The notes: generated from the letters alone by a model not told the origin. DNA of 14,011 bases from Marinosulfonomonas sp. PRT-SC04 (GCA_001321835.1 JPUR01000137.1:1-14011), one strand, 5' to 3'. Shown: positions 5,904 to 13,430, counted from the first letter of the stretch. Numbers and translations are program-made.

Positions 5904-6211
5904 AGTGCCTAAATATCCTACTGGCAACAGGCCTATTGTTGGGCTCATGCGCCACCACTGCACCGGCTGATACACAAGATACCTGTGCCAAGCGCGCTGA
6001 CGTGCTTTCGAGCCTGTCAGACCGGTTCGGTGAAGCTCGTCAGTTCATCGGCCTGTCGGATAATGCAGCCAAAGCGGTTGAACTGTTTGTGAGCGAAGAA
6101 ACCGGCACATGGACCATCACCGTAACCCTGCCTAATGGCGTGACATGCCTCTTGGCCAGTGGAAACGGGTTTCAGTTGGTCGTGGATGCGCCAAAAGGAG
6201 AACCGTTGTGA
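5900..6211 (+). CDS. Small lipoprotein resembling a Rhodobacterales family
   Basis: The 103-residue protein begins with a lipoprotein signal peptide ending in the lipobox LGSC (residues 14-17), so mature C17 would be lipidated. The mature part contains CAKRADVLSSL (from 29), a FGEARQFIGL segment and ETGTWTITVTLPNGVTCLLASG (68-88). This pattern, with two cysteines that could pair (C29, C83), is one I know from small secreted proteins of unknown function in Rhodobacterales chromosomes. Position after the holin genes suggests a spanin-like or envelope role in lysis, but no Rz/Rz1 architecture is visible. It may be a captured host gene. The start overlaps the previous stop (ATGA). Confidence 0.72.
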   Translation: MKCLNILLATGLLLGSCATTAPADTQDTCAKRADVLSSLSDRFGEARQFIGLSDNAAKAVELFVSEETGTWTITVTLPNGVTCLLASGNGFQLVVDAPKGEPL

Positions 6212-6456
6212 GTGATCTGAGCTACCGCGTCAGCGCCGATGAATTGCGCGCCTTTGTTGAGCGTATCGAGCGGCTGGACGCCGAGAAAAAAGACCTTGCC
6301 GAGGCGCTAAAAGAAGTGATGGCCGAAGCCAAAGGGCGTGGCTATGACACCAAAATTTTGCGCCGAGTTATTGCCATGCGCAAACGTGATTCACAGGATC
6401 TGGCTGAAGAAGAGGCCGTGCTGGAAATGTACAAGGAAGCTCTAGGTCATGGATGA
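6208..6456 (+). CDS. gapR: GapR family DNA-binding protein (DUF2312)
   Basis: This 82-residue protein matches GapR/DUF2312 over its whole length: SADELRAFVERIERLDAEKK (9-28), KEVMAEAKGRGYDTKILRRVI (35-55) and EEEAVLEMYKEALG (67-80). In Caulobacter, GapR is a nucleoid-associated protein that clamps overtwisted DNA ahead of polymerases and aids gyrase and topoisomerase IV. The GTG start at 6208 was chosen because AAAAGGAG stands eight bases upstream and the GTGA overlaps the previous stop. A longer reading from 6145 would sit inside the lipoprotein gene. The family is widespread in Alphaproteobacteria and known in some of their phages; here it sits in the late operon, which is unusual for a DNA topology factor. 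Confidence 0.88.
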   Translation: MSDLSYRVSADELRAFVERIERLDAEKKDLAEALKEVMAEAKGRGYDTKILRRVIAMRKRDSQDLAEEEAVLEMYKEALGHG

Positions 6457-6790
6457 ACTTGATCAAGCTGCATCTATCACAACTATACGCGTGAACGGCT
6501 TTCAGGTTGAGGCAAACCATTCTCTTGGCCATTTGGCGGTTTTACATGATGGGGAAATTACATGGGATGATCTGCAAGCGGTGAAAAATGCTGTTTGGGG
6601 AGAAGACGCGAATGCAATTGAAGTTTACCCCGCACAGTCGCGTTTGGTGAATTCTCTGAATTGTCGCCACCTATGGCGTTTGGGGGCAAACGATTTTTGT
6701 CCTGATCTGTTGGGGCAAGGCCAAGAACGCGACACATTAGAGCGCCGTTTTTGCGCGGCTTGGAATGAAGCGTGGTCACAGCATGAATGA
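6449..6790 (+). CDS. Small hypothetical protein, DUF7694-like pattern
   Basis: This 113-residue protein contains an EITWDDLQAVKNAVWGEDANAIEVYP stretch (36-61) and RHLWRLG (73-79). The pattern of a W-D/E helix, a WGE/DE motif, an 'EVYP' strand and a terminal HLWR resembles the small phage family I recall as DUF7694, but I cannot confirm it. The function is unknown. ACAAGGAAGC precedes the ATG, and the start overlaps the GapR stop by eight bases. There are no membrane segments. The other small families around it are equally poorly known. Confidence 0.6.
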   Translation: MDELDQAASITTIRVNGFQVEANHSLGHLAVLHDGEITWDDLQAVKNAVWGEDANAIEVYPAQSRLVNSLNCRHLWRLGANDFCPDLLGQGQERDTLERRFCAAWNEAWSQHE

Positions 6791-7004
6791 GCGCGGGATT
6801 GAGCAAGCAGAAGCCGTTGTCGAACTCGAACGCGAGACGGCAATTAGGCGCAATAGAATTTTGGTTGGCACCAAAGGATGTGCTGATTGCGAGGACTGTG
6901 ATGCACCAATAAGTGAGGCGCGCCAACGCGCAGCGCCGTTTGCAACACGCTGTATTGATTGCCAGCAAAAGCATGAACGGGAGGCAAAACGCTATGGCGC
7001 GTAG
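6783..7004 (+). CDS. DksA/TraR-type C4 zinc finger protein
   Basis: The 73-residue product has the C4 zinc finger of the DksA/TraR family in its C-terminal half. CADCEDCDAPISEARQ holds the first cysteine pair and RCIDCQQKHE the second, about 17 residues later. DksA binds the secondary channel of RNA polymerase; short TraR-like forms do so without ppGpp. Many phages carry short versions, so an effect on host transcription is plausible but not shown. Start choice: the ATG at 6783 overlaps the previous stop as neighbours do, but an in-frame ATG at 6765 would add six residues. Neither has a strong ribosome binding site. Confidence 0.78.
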   Translation: MNERGIEQAEAVVELERETAIRRNRILVGTKGCADCEDCDAPISEARQRAAPFATRCIDCQQKHEREAKRYGA

Positions 7005-7425
7005 TATCTTTGACAAAGGATCACATTGGCTGTTGCGGTTCTTGTTCTTTGACGAGGTGAGATTGTTGGAACTGTTTTCAGCTCTCAATCTGATTGCTTG
7101 GGCCAAGGTGTTGTTTGGCCAACCTGATCTTTTCCAAAATCCAGCCTACCAAGGCTTTCATAATCTGGATGCTTTGGTTTGGGCTTATCTGTTTGGTGCG
7201 ACCGCACTTTTGCAGATTGGGGCGATGCTGATCCGGTGCTGGTACTCTCTGGAAATCCGGTTTGTTGCAATGGCTTTTGCGGCAGGTGCATGGGCGGTGA
7301 TCGCGCTTAATTTTTGGCAATCTGCACTCTCAACTACCGCCGAACTCAATTACGCAATTCTCGCAGTCGCCTGCGGCTTATCAGGAGCCTTCCTCGGATG
7401 GAAAACTACCTCTTATCAATCCTAG
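6994..7425 (+). CDS. Four-TM membrane protein of unknown function
   Basis: The 143-residue product has four likely membrane segments at about 24-42, 58-80, 90-108 and 118-136, linked by short loops. The ATG at 6994 has GGGAGG nine bases upstream and overlaps the preceding stop; an extended reading from 6913 would lie inside the zinc finger gene. No family is recognised. It lies between the lysis genes and the DUF2730 membrane protein and could contribute to lysis, superinfection control or membrane anchoring. None of these is shown by the sequence. Confidence 0.68.
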   Translation: MARSIFDKGSHWLLRFLFFDEVRLLELFSALNLIAWAKVLFGQPDLFQNPAYQGFHNLDALVWAYLFGATALLQIGAMLIRCWYSLEIRFVAMAFAAGAWAVIALNFWQSALSTTAELNYAILAVACGLSGAFLGWKTTSYQS

Positions 7426-7769
7426 AAAGTGGCCCTGTTGGAGCCCTTGTCGTGGTCGTTGTTTTACTTGCTGGATTTGTCTTGCGCCAAAAAGGTTGGC
7501 TCACAGGTGACAAATCCAAAGTGGTATCTAATTCGCAATTGTCCGAACTAAACTCGCGTGTGGGGGCGATTGATACCCGTTTGGGGGAGGCCGAAAACGA
7601 TATTCGCCACCTGCCAACCCGTGAAGAGTTTCACAAAATGGAAGTGTCACTCGCCCGCTATGATGAGCGGATGAAAAACTTGGCAAAAACAACGACAGCG
7701 ACCAATCGAGCGGTTGGGCGCATTGAAGATTTTATGATTGATGTGTCAAAGAAAGGGGGCCGCAGATGA
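7398..7769 (+). CDS. DUF2730 family protein (Mu gp25-like)
   Basis: This 123-residue protein has one N-terminal membrane segment (about 12-29, GPVGALVVVVVLLAGFVL) followed by a coiled-coil-like helix. The helix holds NSRVGAIDTRLGEAENDIRHL (about 53-73) and EEFHKMEVSLARYDERMKNL (about 76-95). That is the architecture of DUF2730, encoded by gene 25 of Mu-like phages; the role is unknown. The ATG at 7398 has AGGAG ten bases upstream and lies inside the end of the four-TM gene (28-base overlap). The stop overlaps the next ATG by four bases. Order 25-26-27-28-29-30 follows Mu exactly from here. Confidence 0.78.
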   Translation: MENYLLSILESGPVGALVVVVVLLAGFVLRQKGWLTGDKSKVVSNSQLSELNSRVGAIDTRLGEAENDIRHLPTREEFHKMEVSLARYDERMKNLAKTTTATNRAVGRIEDFMIDVSKKGGRR

Positions 7770-8080
7770 ATGTTTTTGCCGGATACCATGACGAATATAA
7801 TGCAACCGTGCGGCTGACTATATTAAAGGCCCTGGCAGATGAAGCCGACAGCCGTTTGAATGAGACCTTGCTTATGTCTGTCCTTCAAGCGTTTGCGATT
7901 AATCGCAGCCGTGATTATTTGCTCAATCAGCTGAAGTTTTTGGAAACAGAAGCGCAGGCGGTAAAGCTGACAGAGGCCGGTTCGGTTGTGATTGCAGAGT
8001 TGCTTGAAGCTGGATTGAACCATGTGGAGCGGCGTGTGGTTTTAACCGGCGTCAAAAAACCTTCATTGGCACGAGGTTAA
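7766..8080 (+). CDS. Mu gp26-like winged-helix protein (VpaChn25_0724 type)
   Basis: The 104-residue protein has a compact helical pattern: RLTILKALADEADSRLNETLL (16-36), a central NRSRDYLLNQLKFLETEAQAV segment and a C-terminal GLNHVERRVVLTGVKKP. This agrees with the small winged-helix-like proteins annotated as VpaChn25_0724 in Mu-like phages, found between DUF2730 and DUF3486 genes. The function is not established; a role near DNA packaging is inferred from position. The ATG overlaps the gp25 stop (ATGA), and two bases separate its stop from the next ATG. Confidence 0.72.
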   Translation: MNVFAGYHDEYNATVRLTILKALADEADSRLNETLLMSVLQAFAINRSRDYLLNQLKFLETEAQAVKLTEAGSVVIAELLEAGLNHVERRVVLTGVKKPSLARG

Positions 8081-8082
8081 TC

Positions 8083-8649
8083 ATGGCACTGCGCAAAGGT
8101 CGGGGCCGGCTGTCTTCCATTGATCTGCTACCCGAGACGGTAGATCACATTGTGCTTTGGGCTTTTCAGGAGCTGAAGGACCGCGACCGGCTGCAAAAAG
8201 ATATCCATGAAGAATTCAATGAAAAGCTCGCCGAGTTTGATATTGAGCCGATTTCGCTATCAGCTTTCAACCGCCATTCAATCAGATTGGCGACTATGGC
8301 GCGCCGGCACGAGGAAGTGCGCGCCATTACATCGGCTTTGGCCGAACGCCTAGAACCAGGGCAAACCGACGATCTTACAATCATAGCGGCGGAAACCATC
8401 AAGACGCTGATTTTCGAGATGCTGGAAAAAGGCGATGGGATCACGCCAAAGGCCGCAATGGAGTTGGCCCGGGCTTTGCAATCGGCGGTCAATTCACAGA
8501 AACTTTCTTTGGATCGCAAGCGTGTGATGCAAGCACAGTTTGCCAATCAGGTTGAAGATGCGATCGACAAGGTAAGCTCGGAGAAAGGTTTGACGGCGGA
8601 ACAGGCTGATTTCTTCAGGCGTGAAGTTCTGGGTGTGAAGCCAAAATGA
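8083..8649 (+). CDS. Mu gp27-like protein (DUF3486), probable small terminase
   Basis: This 188-residue protein matches DUF3486. The start is GRGRLSSIDLLPETVDHIV (6-24), followed by a helical segment ending ISLSAFNRHSIRLATMARR (about 57-75), which resembles a helix-turn-helix DNA-binding part. A long helical region and the C-terminal FFRREVLGV follow. In Mu-like phages this gene stands before the large terminase, and its product is thought to be the small terminase that recognises DNA for headful packaging. The stop overlaps the terminase ATG by four bases. A CTACC/GGTAG hairpin-like pair in its 5' part is coincidental coding sequence. Confidence 0.82.
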   Translation: MALRKGRGRLSSIDLLPETVDHIVLWAFQELKDRDRLQKDIHEEFNEKLAEFDIEPISLSAFNRHSIRLATMARRHEEVRAITSALAERLEPGQTDDLTIIAAETIKTLIFEMLEKGDGITPKAAMELARALQSAVNSQKLSLDRKRVMQAQFANQVEDAIDKVSSEKGLTAEQADFFRREVLGVKPK

Positions 8650-10289
8650 ACGCACCGGCCGAGGATCAAACACTAAAGGCAGGGCCACCGGTTATTTCGC
8701 GTGACCCTGAAAGCTTGCCCGATAGTTTTACCCGCGGTGCTGAAATTCCGGATGATTTGGACCCGTTTGCCGATGGTATTTTGATGGCGCATCAAAGTGA
8801 ATGGTTGGCAGATGACAGTGATTTAAAGCTTGCCGAAAAGGGACGCCGAACAGGAATTACTTTTGCCGAGGCTTTGGGCGATACCATCATTGCCGCCAGT
8901 AAGCGATCGGCTGGTGGTGACAATGTCTTCTATATTGGTGACACCAAAGATAAAGGCCGCGAGTTTATTGGATATGTCGCCCACTTTGCCCGTGTCATCG
9001 CGGGTGAATTGCATCAAGTTGAAGAGTTCATTTTCAAAGACGAGCAAGCCGACGGCACAACGAAAGACATTTCAGCATTCCGAATTCAGTTTGCCAGCGG
9101 GTTTCGGGTGGAAGCGCTGTCCAGCAACCCTGCCAACATTCGTGGCCTTCAGGGCGTTGTGGTGATTGACGAGGCCGCATTCCACCGTGATGTGCGCGCT
9201 GTCATCGATGCTGTGAATGCGCTGTTGATCTGGGGCGGTAAGGTGCGGGTGATTTCCACCCATAACGGACACCTTAATCCATTTAACGAGCTAATCCGTG
9301 AAGCCAAGGCTGGCAAGAATCCGTTTTCATTGCACCACATTCCATTTTCAAAAGCCGTTCAAAACGGTCTTTACAAACGGGTTTGCGAAATCAAAGGTAG
9401 GGAATGGTCGCCTGAAGCCGAGGCCGATTGGGAAAATTTGATCCGCAGCTCATACGGACCGCGTACCGCAGCAATGAAGCAAGAGCTTGATGCGATCCCA
9501 GCTGAAGCTGAAGGATCGGCGCTAACGCGGGTGCAGATTGAGGCCTGTATGGCAGATGGCATTCCGGTTGTGTCGTGGATCCGCAGCGATGAATTTAAAA
9601 ACACCAGCGAGCATGTGCGCAAAGCCGATGCGCTGGATTTCTGCAAAGAAGAATTGCGCCCCATTTTGAACGGTCTGAACAAAGACCTGAAGCACGTCAT
9701 GGGCGAAGACTTTGCCCGTAAAGGCGATGCAACCGATATCGTGATTTTCGAGATTGGCAATGACTTGGTGCGCCGCGCAAAACTGGTGGTCGAACTGCGC
9801 AACATTCCTTTTGATCAGCAGCGCGATATCCTGTTTTACGTTTGTGATCGCATTCCGAACTTCGTCAAAGGCGCTATGGATGCGGGCGGCAACGGGGCTT
9901 ATTTGGCAGAAAAAGCATCACAACGGTACGGTGAAAAAATTATTGAGGTGAGTTTTAGCCAAGAGTGGTACCGCCAAGAAATGCCGGCCTACATCGAGGC
10001 GTTCGCAGATCGCACGGTCGTTCTGCCGCGCCATGATGATGTGATGCAAGATCATCAAGCGTTGCAATATGTGAATGGCATTATTCGAATACCCAAAGAT
10101 TTCCGGTTTAAAGGATCCGATGGATTAAACCGGCACGGCGATAGTGCGGTGGCGTGCTCATTGGCGTGGTTTGCAAGTCGGCAAAAGTTTTCAACTTACG
10201 ACTACATGAGCGTTCATGACCTTGATGATGACGAGGATGATGAATGGTCGGGTGGCAAAAAATGGCGCGGATTTCGACGCCGGAGGTGA
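8646..10289 (+). CDS. Large terminase subunit (Mu gp28-like)
   Basis: The 547-residue protein has an N-terminal packaging ATPase and a C-terminal RNase H-fold nuclease. ATPase motifs seen are a Walker A variant EKGRRTGIT (64-72), Walker B VVVIDEAAF (171-179) and coupling motif VISTHNG (203-209). Nuclease acidic residues sit in GEDFARKGDATD (D355), GAMDAGGNG (D412) and HGDSAVA (D499), as expected for metal-dependent cleavage. The enzyme drives DNA into the prohead and cuts it; in Mu-type phages the cut lies in host flanks. The C-terminus ends in an acidic run (DLDDDEDDE) and a basic tail. The length is normal for the family. The stop is followed two bases later by the portal ATG. Confidence 0.92.
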   Translation: MNAPAEDQTLKAGPPVISRDPESLPDSFTRGAEIPDDLDPFADGILMAHQSEWLADDSDLKLAEKGRRTGITFAEALGDTIIAASKRSAGGDNVFYIGDTKDKGREFIGYVAHFARVIAGELHQVEEFIFKDEQADGTTKDISAFRIQFASGFRVEALSSNPANIRGLQGVVVIDEAAFHRDVRAVIDAVNALLIWGGKVRVISTHNGHLNPFNELIREAKAGKNPFSLHHIPFSKAVQNGLYKRVCEIKGREWSPEAEADWENLIRSSYGPRTAAMKQELDAIPAEAEGSALTRVQIEACMADGIPVVSWIRSDEFKNTSEHVRKADALDFCKEELRPILNGLNKDLKHVMGEDFARKGDATDIVIFEIGNDLVRRAKLVVELRNIPFDQQRDILFYVCDRIPNFVKGAMDAGGNGAYLAEKASQRYGEKIIEVSFSQEWYRQEMPAYIEAFADRTVVLPRHDDVMQDHQALQYVNGIIRIPKDFRFKGSDGLNRHGDSAVACSLAWFASRQKFSTYDYMSVHDLDDDEDDEWSGGKKWRGFRRRR

Positions 10290-10291
10290 TT

Positions 10292-11860
10292 ATGGCTACA
10301 GTTACACAAACCAGTAAGACGGTTCTTGGACCAGACGGGCAGCCGTTCAAAAGCACATTGTTAATGGAAGAACAGGCAACACCAACAATAACCGGTGTGC
10401 GCTCGTTCCGCAGCGATGGGCTGGCGGATAGTCTCGATCCAATCAAGCTGGCGGCATTGATGAAGGCGGCAAATGAGGGTGACAATCACGACTTTCTTGT
10501 ATTGGCCGAGGAAATGGAAGAACGGGACGGACATTATGGAGCCGTACTGGGACAGCGCAAACGCGCCGTGTCTGGCCTAGAACCGATTGTAACGGCCGCG
10601 TCGGAAATCCCCCAGGACAAAGAAATTGCGGATGCTGTTGAAGAATTAATCATGGCTCCAATTTTTGCCGATATGGTTGACGATCTGCTTGACGGGATTG
10701 CCAAGGGGTATTCGGCGGTTGAAACCATGTGGGACTTTGGGGAAAACCGTTGGACACCCAAAGAGTATATCCACCGCGATCCGCGCCATTTTCAGTTTGA
10801 CGAAAAGACCGGCCGCGAGCTGCGTATTCGAGATGATGATGTGCAGGAAGGCTTGCAGATCAATCCCTACACTTTTTTAATCCACCGCCCAAAGCTGAAA
10901 TCCGGCTTGGCTGTTCGGGGCGGCGTGGCAAGGGTTGCCGCGTGGTGTTTTATGTTGAAATCCTACACCCTTCAGGACTGGGCCGCGTTTCTTGAAGTCT
11001 TCGGAATGCCTTTGCGCGTGGGTAAATTTGACGATACCGCAAGCGCTGCCGAAAAACGCATCTTGCTTCGAGCGGTTCGGGATTTGGCGGCGGATGCTGC
11101 CGCGATTATTCCTAAATCAATGGAGATCGAATTCATTGAGGTATCCGGCGGACAAGGCAACGCTGTTTTCGGCGCGATGACAGAGTATCTGGATAAGCAG
11201 GTATCCAAAGCAATCATTGGTCAAACCATGACCACCGATGAAGGCTCTAGCAATTCGCAATCGCAAACCCATGACGAGGTGCGCGGTGATATCCAGAAGG
11301 CGGATGCCCGCCAGTTGGGAACAACAATCAACCGCGACTTGATTGCCCCATTTGTATCTTTCAATTGGGGGCCAGATGTTAAGCCACCTCTGGTTTCGTT
11401 TCCGATAGAAGATGCCGAAGATATCAAGGCGCTTTCGGTAACACTGGCGGCGTTGGTTCCGCTTGGGCTGCGGATCGCTCAATCCGATGTAAATAAGCGC
11501 ATGGGGTTTCGGGTACCGGATGAGGAAGAGGCCGTTTTGCAACCGGTCCAATCGGCGATCATTGAAACGCCACCCTCAAATAAGACAGCAAAGCAGCCGG
11601 CTTGCCCGTCTTGTGGCGAGGTGCATCTTGCATCCAGCCAATCGGACAATGAAGACGTGTTGGTTTCTGAAGCCCTGGGACATTGGGAAGAAGACATGGC
11701 ACCGGTGGTTGAAGGTGTTTTGGCTTTGGCGCGATCGGCAAATGGATTTGAGGATTTTCTAGCCAAGCTGGATGATCTGACACCAGACGTTTCAGCCTTG
11801 GGAAAGCGCCTTGCTGCCCAGATGATGAAAGCCAAGGGTGATGGTATTTTAGATGGCTAA
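10292..11860 (+). CDS. Portal protein (Mu gp29-like, DUF935)
   Basis: This 522-residue protein matches DUF935, the Mu portal family, which forms the ring at the head vertex for DNA entry and exit. Landmarks are GLADSLDPIKLAALM, DGHYGAVLGQRKRAV, an YTLQDWAAFLEVFGMPLRVG block in the middle, and IIGQTMTTDEGSSNSQSQ with HDEVRGDI after it. The ATG at 10292 was chosen because GGAGG lies five bases upstream; a frame extension from 10244 would overlap the terminase gene. The C-terminal part carries one CPSCGEVH knuckle (438-445) with no obvious partner pair. The stop overlaps the gp30 ATG by eight bases. Confidence 0.9.
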   Translation: MATVTQTSKTVLGPDGQPFKSTLLMEEQATPTITGVRSFRSDGLADSLDPIKLAALMKAANEGDNHDFLVLAEEMEERDGHYGAVLGQRKRAVSGLEPIVTAASEIPQDKEIADAVEELIMAPIFADMVDDLLDGIAKGYSAVETMWDFGENRWTPKEYIHRDPRHFQFDEKTGRELRIRDDDVQEGLQINPYTFLIHRPKLKSGLAVRGGVARVAAWCFMLKSYTLQDWAAFLEVFGMPLRVGKFDDTASAAEKRILLRAVRDLAADAAAIIPKSMEIEFIEVSGGQGNAVFGAMTEYLDKQVSKAIIGQTMTTDEGSSNSQSQTHDEVRGDIQKADARQLGTTINRDLIAPFVSFNWGPDVKPPLVSFPIEDAEDIKALSVTLAALVPLGLRIAQSDVNKRMGFRVPDEEEAVLQPVQSAIIETPPSNKTAKQPACPSCGEVHLASSQSDNEDVLVSEALGHWEEDMAPVVEGVLALARSANGFEDFLAKLDDLTPDVSALGKRLAAQMMKAKGDGILDG

Positions 11861-13094
11861 TCCTTTCAAATCAGCGCCTGAAGAAGTTCTTCGATATTTT
11901 GACGCCAAAGACACGGTGCCGACTTGGGGATGGTTGGATTTTTCAACGCCCGAACATGTGCTGTCTTACACGGTCGCCAAGACAGCGGGCTTTGATGTGA
12001 TTGAGGATCTGCGCGCGGCAACGCATGATGCGATTGCCAATTACCGATCCTATGGTGAGTTCGTTGACGAACTGGAACCTATCTTGCGCAAAAAAGGTTG
12101 GTGGGGGCGCAAGGTTGTAACCACGCCGTCTGGACAAAAAGATATTGTGCAGCTCGGCAGCTTGCACCGTTTGCGCACGATCTACTGGGCCAACACCAGC
12201 ACCGCTCGAGCTGCGGGGGAATGGGAGCGGATCCAGCGCACCAAACGCGGCATCCCGTTTTTGATTTATGAAATGTCAGTCGCAGAGAAGCGCCGCCCCG
12301 AGCATCAAGGCTGGGTCGGGATCATTCTTCACGTCGATGATACATTTTGGTTGACGCACTACCCGCCCAATGGCTGGCTTTGCCAGTGCCGGGTGCGCCA
12401 GATTTCACGGCGTGAGGCCGAGGCGTTGGGGTATGACCCTGAAACGCCGGCGCCGGAAATTGAAATGCGAAAGTGGAAAAACAAGGCCACTGGTGAAGCC
12501 ATGCAAATACCGGTTGGCCTTGATCCAGGTTGGCATACCAATCCGGGCGTCACGCGGGCAAGGAATGTGTCGCGCTTCCTTGGCGACCGGCTAAGTGCGT
12601 TATCTGTCCAGGCGCGACGTGTGGCCGTGCGTGACATTGTTGGATCAAAGCAGTTTCGTGGGCTACATGACGGGGATCTGCCATATGCAGGGCCAGTAGA
12701 CCAAAACCCGCTTAACATCGAGCGCGGCCGCATTGCTTTACCGGTGGCGATGTTACCCGATGAGGTGCAATCCTTAATGAGCGCAAAATCACGGACAGTT
12801 TTATTTTCAAATGCGGATGCGCATAAGCAGCTGAAGAAGCGCGTCACAAGAGATGGCAGTGGTCAGCTGGTTGTTGAAGATTATGCGCAGGTTCAAGAGA
12901 TCATTGAAAATGGGCAGTTATATGAGGATGCTATATCCGATCGGGATTTCACATTCCAAATGTTGGTAAACGGCAAGCCTTGGGCCGCCGTATTGCGCCT
13001 GACAGTTGCGCGAGATGAATTGTATTTGAAAAGTTACCGCCGAATTAGAGATGAGCAGTTTGGAGAAACTGAACGGCTTATTCGGATGAATTAA
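11853..13094 (+). CDS. MuF-type minor head protein (gp30) with a PBECR-like C-terminal domain
   Basis: This 413-residue protein has the MuF/SPP1-gp7 minor head domain in the first half. The RLRTIYWANTSTARAAGEWERIQ region (106-128) and RRPEHQGWVG (147-156) are followed by the family core DDTFWLTHYPPNGWLCQCRV (162-181). MuF proteins sit near the portal and can be injected with the DNA. From about 315 on, the pattern HKQLKKR, DYAQVQEIIENGQLY, FQMLVNGKPWAAVLRLTV and LYLKSYRRIRDEQ resembles a PBECR (Barnase/EndoU/ColicinE5-D/RelE-like) nuclease domain. Such tails are known on MuF polyvalent proteins; nuclease activity is inferred. The last gene before the gap, it starts inside the portal gene. Confidence 0.83.
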   Translation: MANPFKSAPEEVLRYFDAKDTVPTWGWLDFSTPEHVLSYTVAKTAGFDVIEDLRAATHDAIANYRSYGEFVDELEPILRKKGWWGRKVVTTPSGQKDIVQLGSLHRLRTIYWANTSTARAAGEWERIQRTKRGIPFLIYEMSVAEKRRPEHQGWVGIILHVDDTFWLTHYPPNGWLCQCRVRQISRREAEALGYDPETPAPEIEMRKWKNKATGEAMQIPVGLDPGWHTNPGVTRARNVSRFLGDRLSALSVQARRVAVRDIVGSKQFRGLHDGDLPYAGPVDQNPLNIERGRIALPVAMLPDEVQSLMSAKSRTVLFSNADAHKQLKKRVTRDGSGQLVVEDYAQVQEIIENGQLYEDAISDRDFTFQMLVNGKPWAAVLRLTVARDELYLKSYRRIRDEQFGETERLIRMN

Positions 13095-13296
13095 AATTGG
13101 AGATTGGAGGGTCACAACATCCCCACTGGTCATGCCAGGCTATGTTTACTCAATCTCTATTTCCAATATACGCATTGGGTGCGAAAAATCAACCAAAGAG
13201 GATGAAAGCCAAAAACTTCACCAGAGAGTCTGTAAGGACTCGTAAGGCGCGAAACGTGGCCACCGTACCAAAAAACAGCTAATAGCCCCTCATTCG

Positions 13297-13315
13297 CTTT
13301 CAAACACCTTTCAAA
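13297..13315. repeat. Direct repeat CTTTCAAA, 11-bp period
   Basis: CTTTCAAA occurs at 13297-13304 and 13308-13315, with CAC between, so the two units start eleven bases apart, about one helical turn. It lies 35 bases before the terminator stem. The spacing would suit a protein bound on one face of the helix, but nothing else supports a function, and two eight-base copies in AT-rich DNA may be chance. Confidence 0.3.
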
Positions 13316-13349
13316 TTTGATCTGGATTGGTTTAGAAGGGTGCATATGG

Positions 13350-13385
13350 GCAGGAGATCGGCAAAAGCGGATAATCCTGCTTTTT
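13350..13385 (+). terminator. Probable rho-independent terminator of the lysis/head operon
   Basis: GCAGGA at 13350-13355 pairs with TCCTGC at 13375-13380. Further pairing inside the loop is possible (ATC 57-59 with GAT 70-72, and GC-AAAA-GC at the tip). A run of five T (13381-13385) follows immediately. The stem is modest and partly interrupted. The T-run is shared with the start of the second palindrome, so the terminator and the next operon's control site are fused. It would insulate gene I from read-through. Confidence 0.6.
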
Positions 13386-13403
13386 GGTAGAAGTTCTACC
13401 AAA
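13383..13403. promoter_or_regulatory. Putative activator operator, copy 2 (gene I operon)
   Basis: The same perfect 21-bp palindrome as at 4469-4489: TTTGGTAGAA at 13383-13392, G at 13393, TTCTACCAAA at 13394-13403. It is followed by a G in both copies. It stands 34 bases before the gene I ATG, the place of the C-dependent PI promoter in Mu. Identity over 21 bases in two noncoding promoter positions separated by almost 9 kb is strong evidence for a functional site. Confidence 0.72.
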
Positions 13404-13424
13404 GGCATTGCCAGCCTTGTGCGG

Positions 13425-13430
13425 CATTAC
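13425..13430 (+). promoter_or_regulatory. Candidate -10 element of the gene I promoter
   Basis: CATTAC starts after exactly 21 bases from the palindrome end, as does TATTGT after copy 1; both continue with CCTT after the six bases. It would place the transcription start near 13436-13440, at or next to the ATG at 13438. No ribosome binding site precedes that ATG. The message may therefore be leaderless, unless the true start codon lies further in. Confidence 0.42.

Noticed and set aside
8127..8143. CTACC/GGTAG inverted pair inside gp27
   Set aside because: The order is reversed relative to the operator arms (GGTAGAA first), it is imperfect around the core, and it lies inside conserved coding sequence.
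13142..13282. 46-residue frame in the gap before gene I (possible Com-like protein)
   Set aside because: It has no cysteine pairs as in Mu Com, no proper ribosome binding site and no recognised pattern; kept only as part of the gap description.
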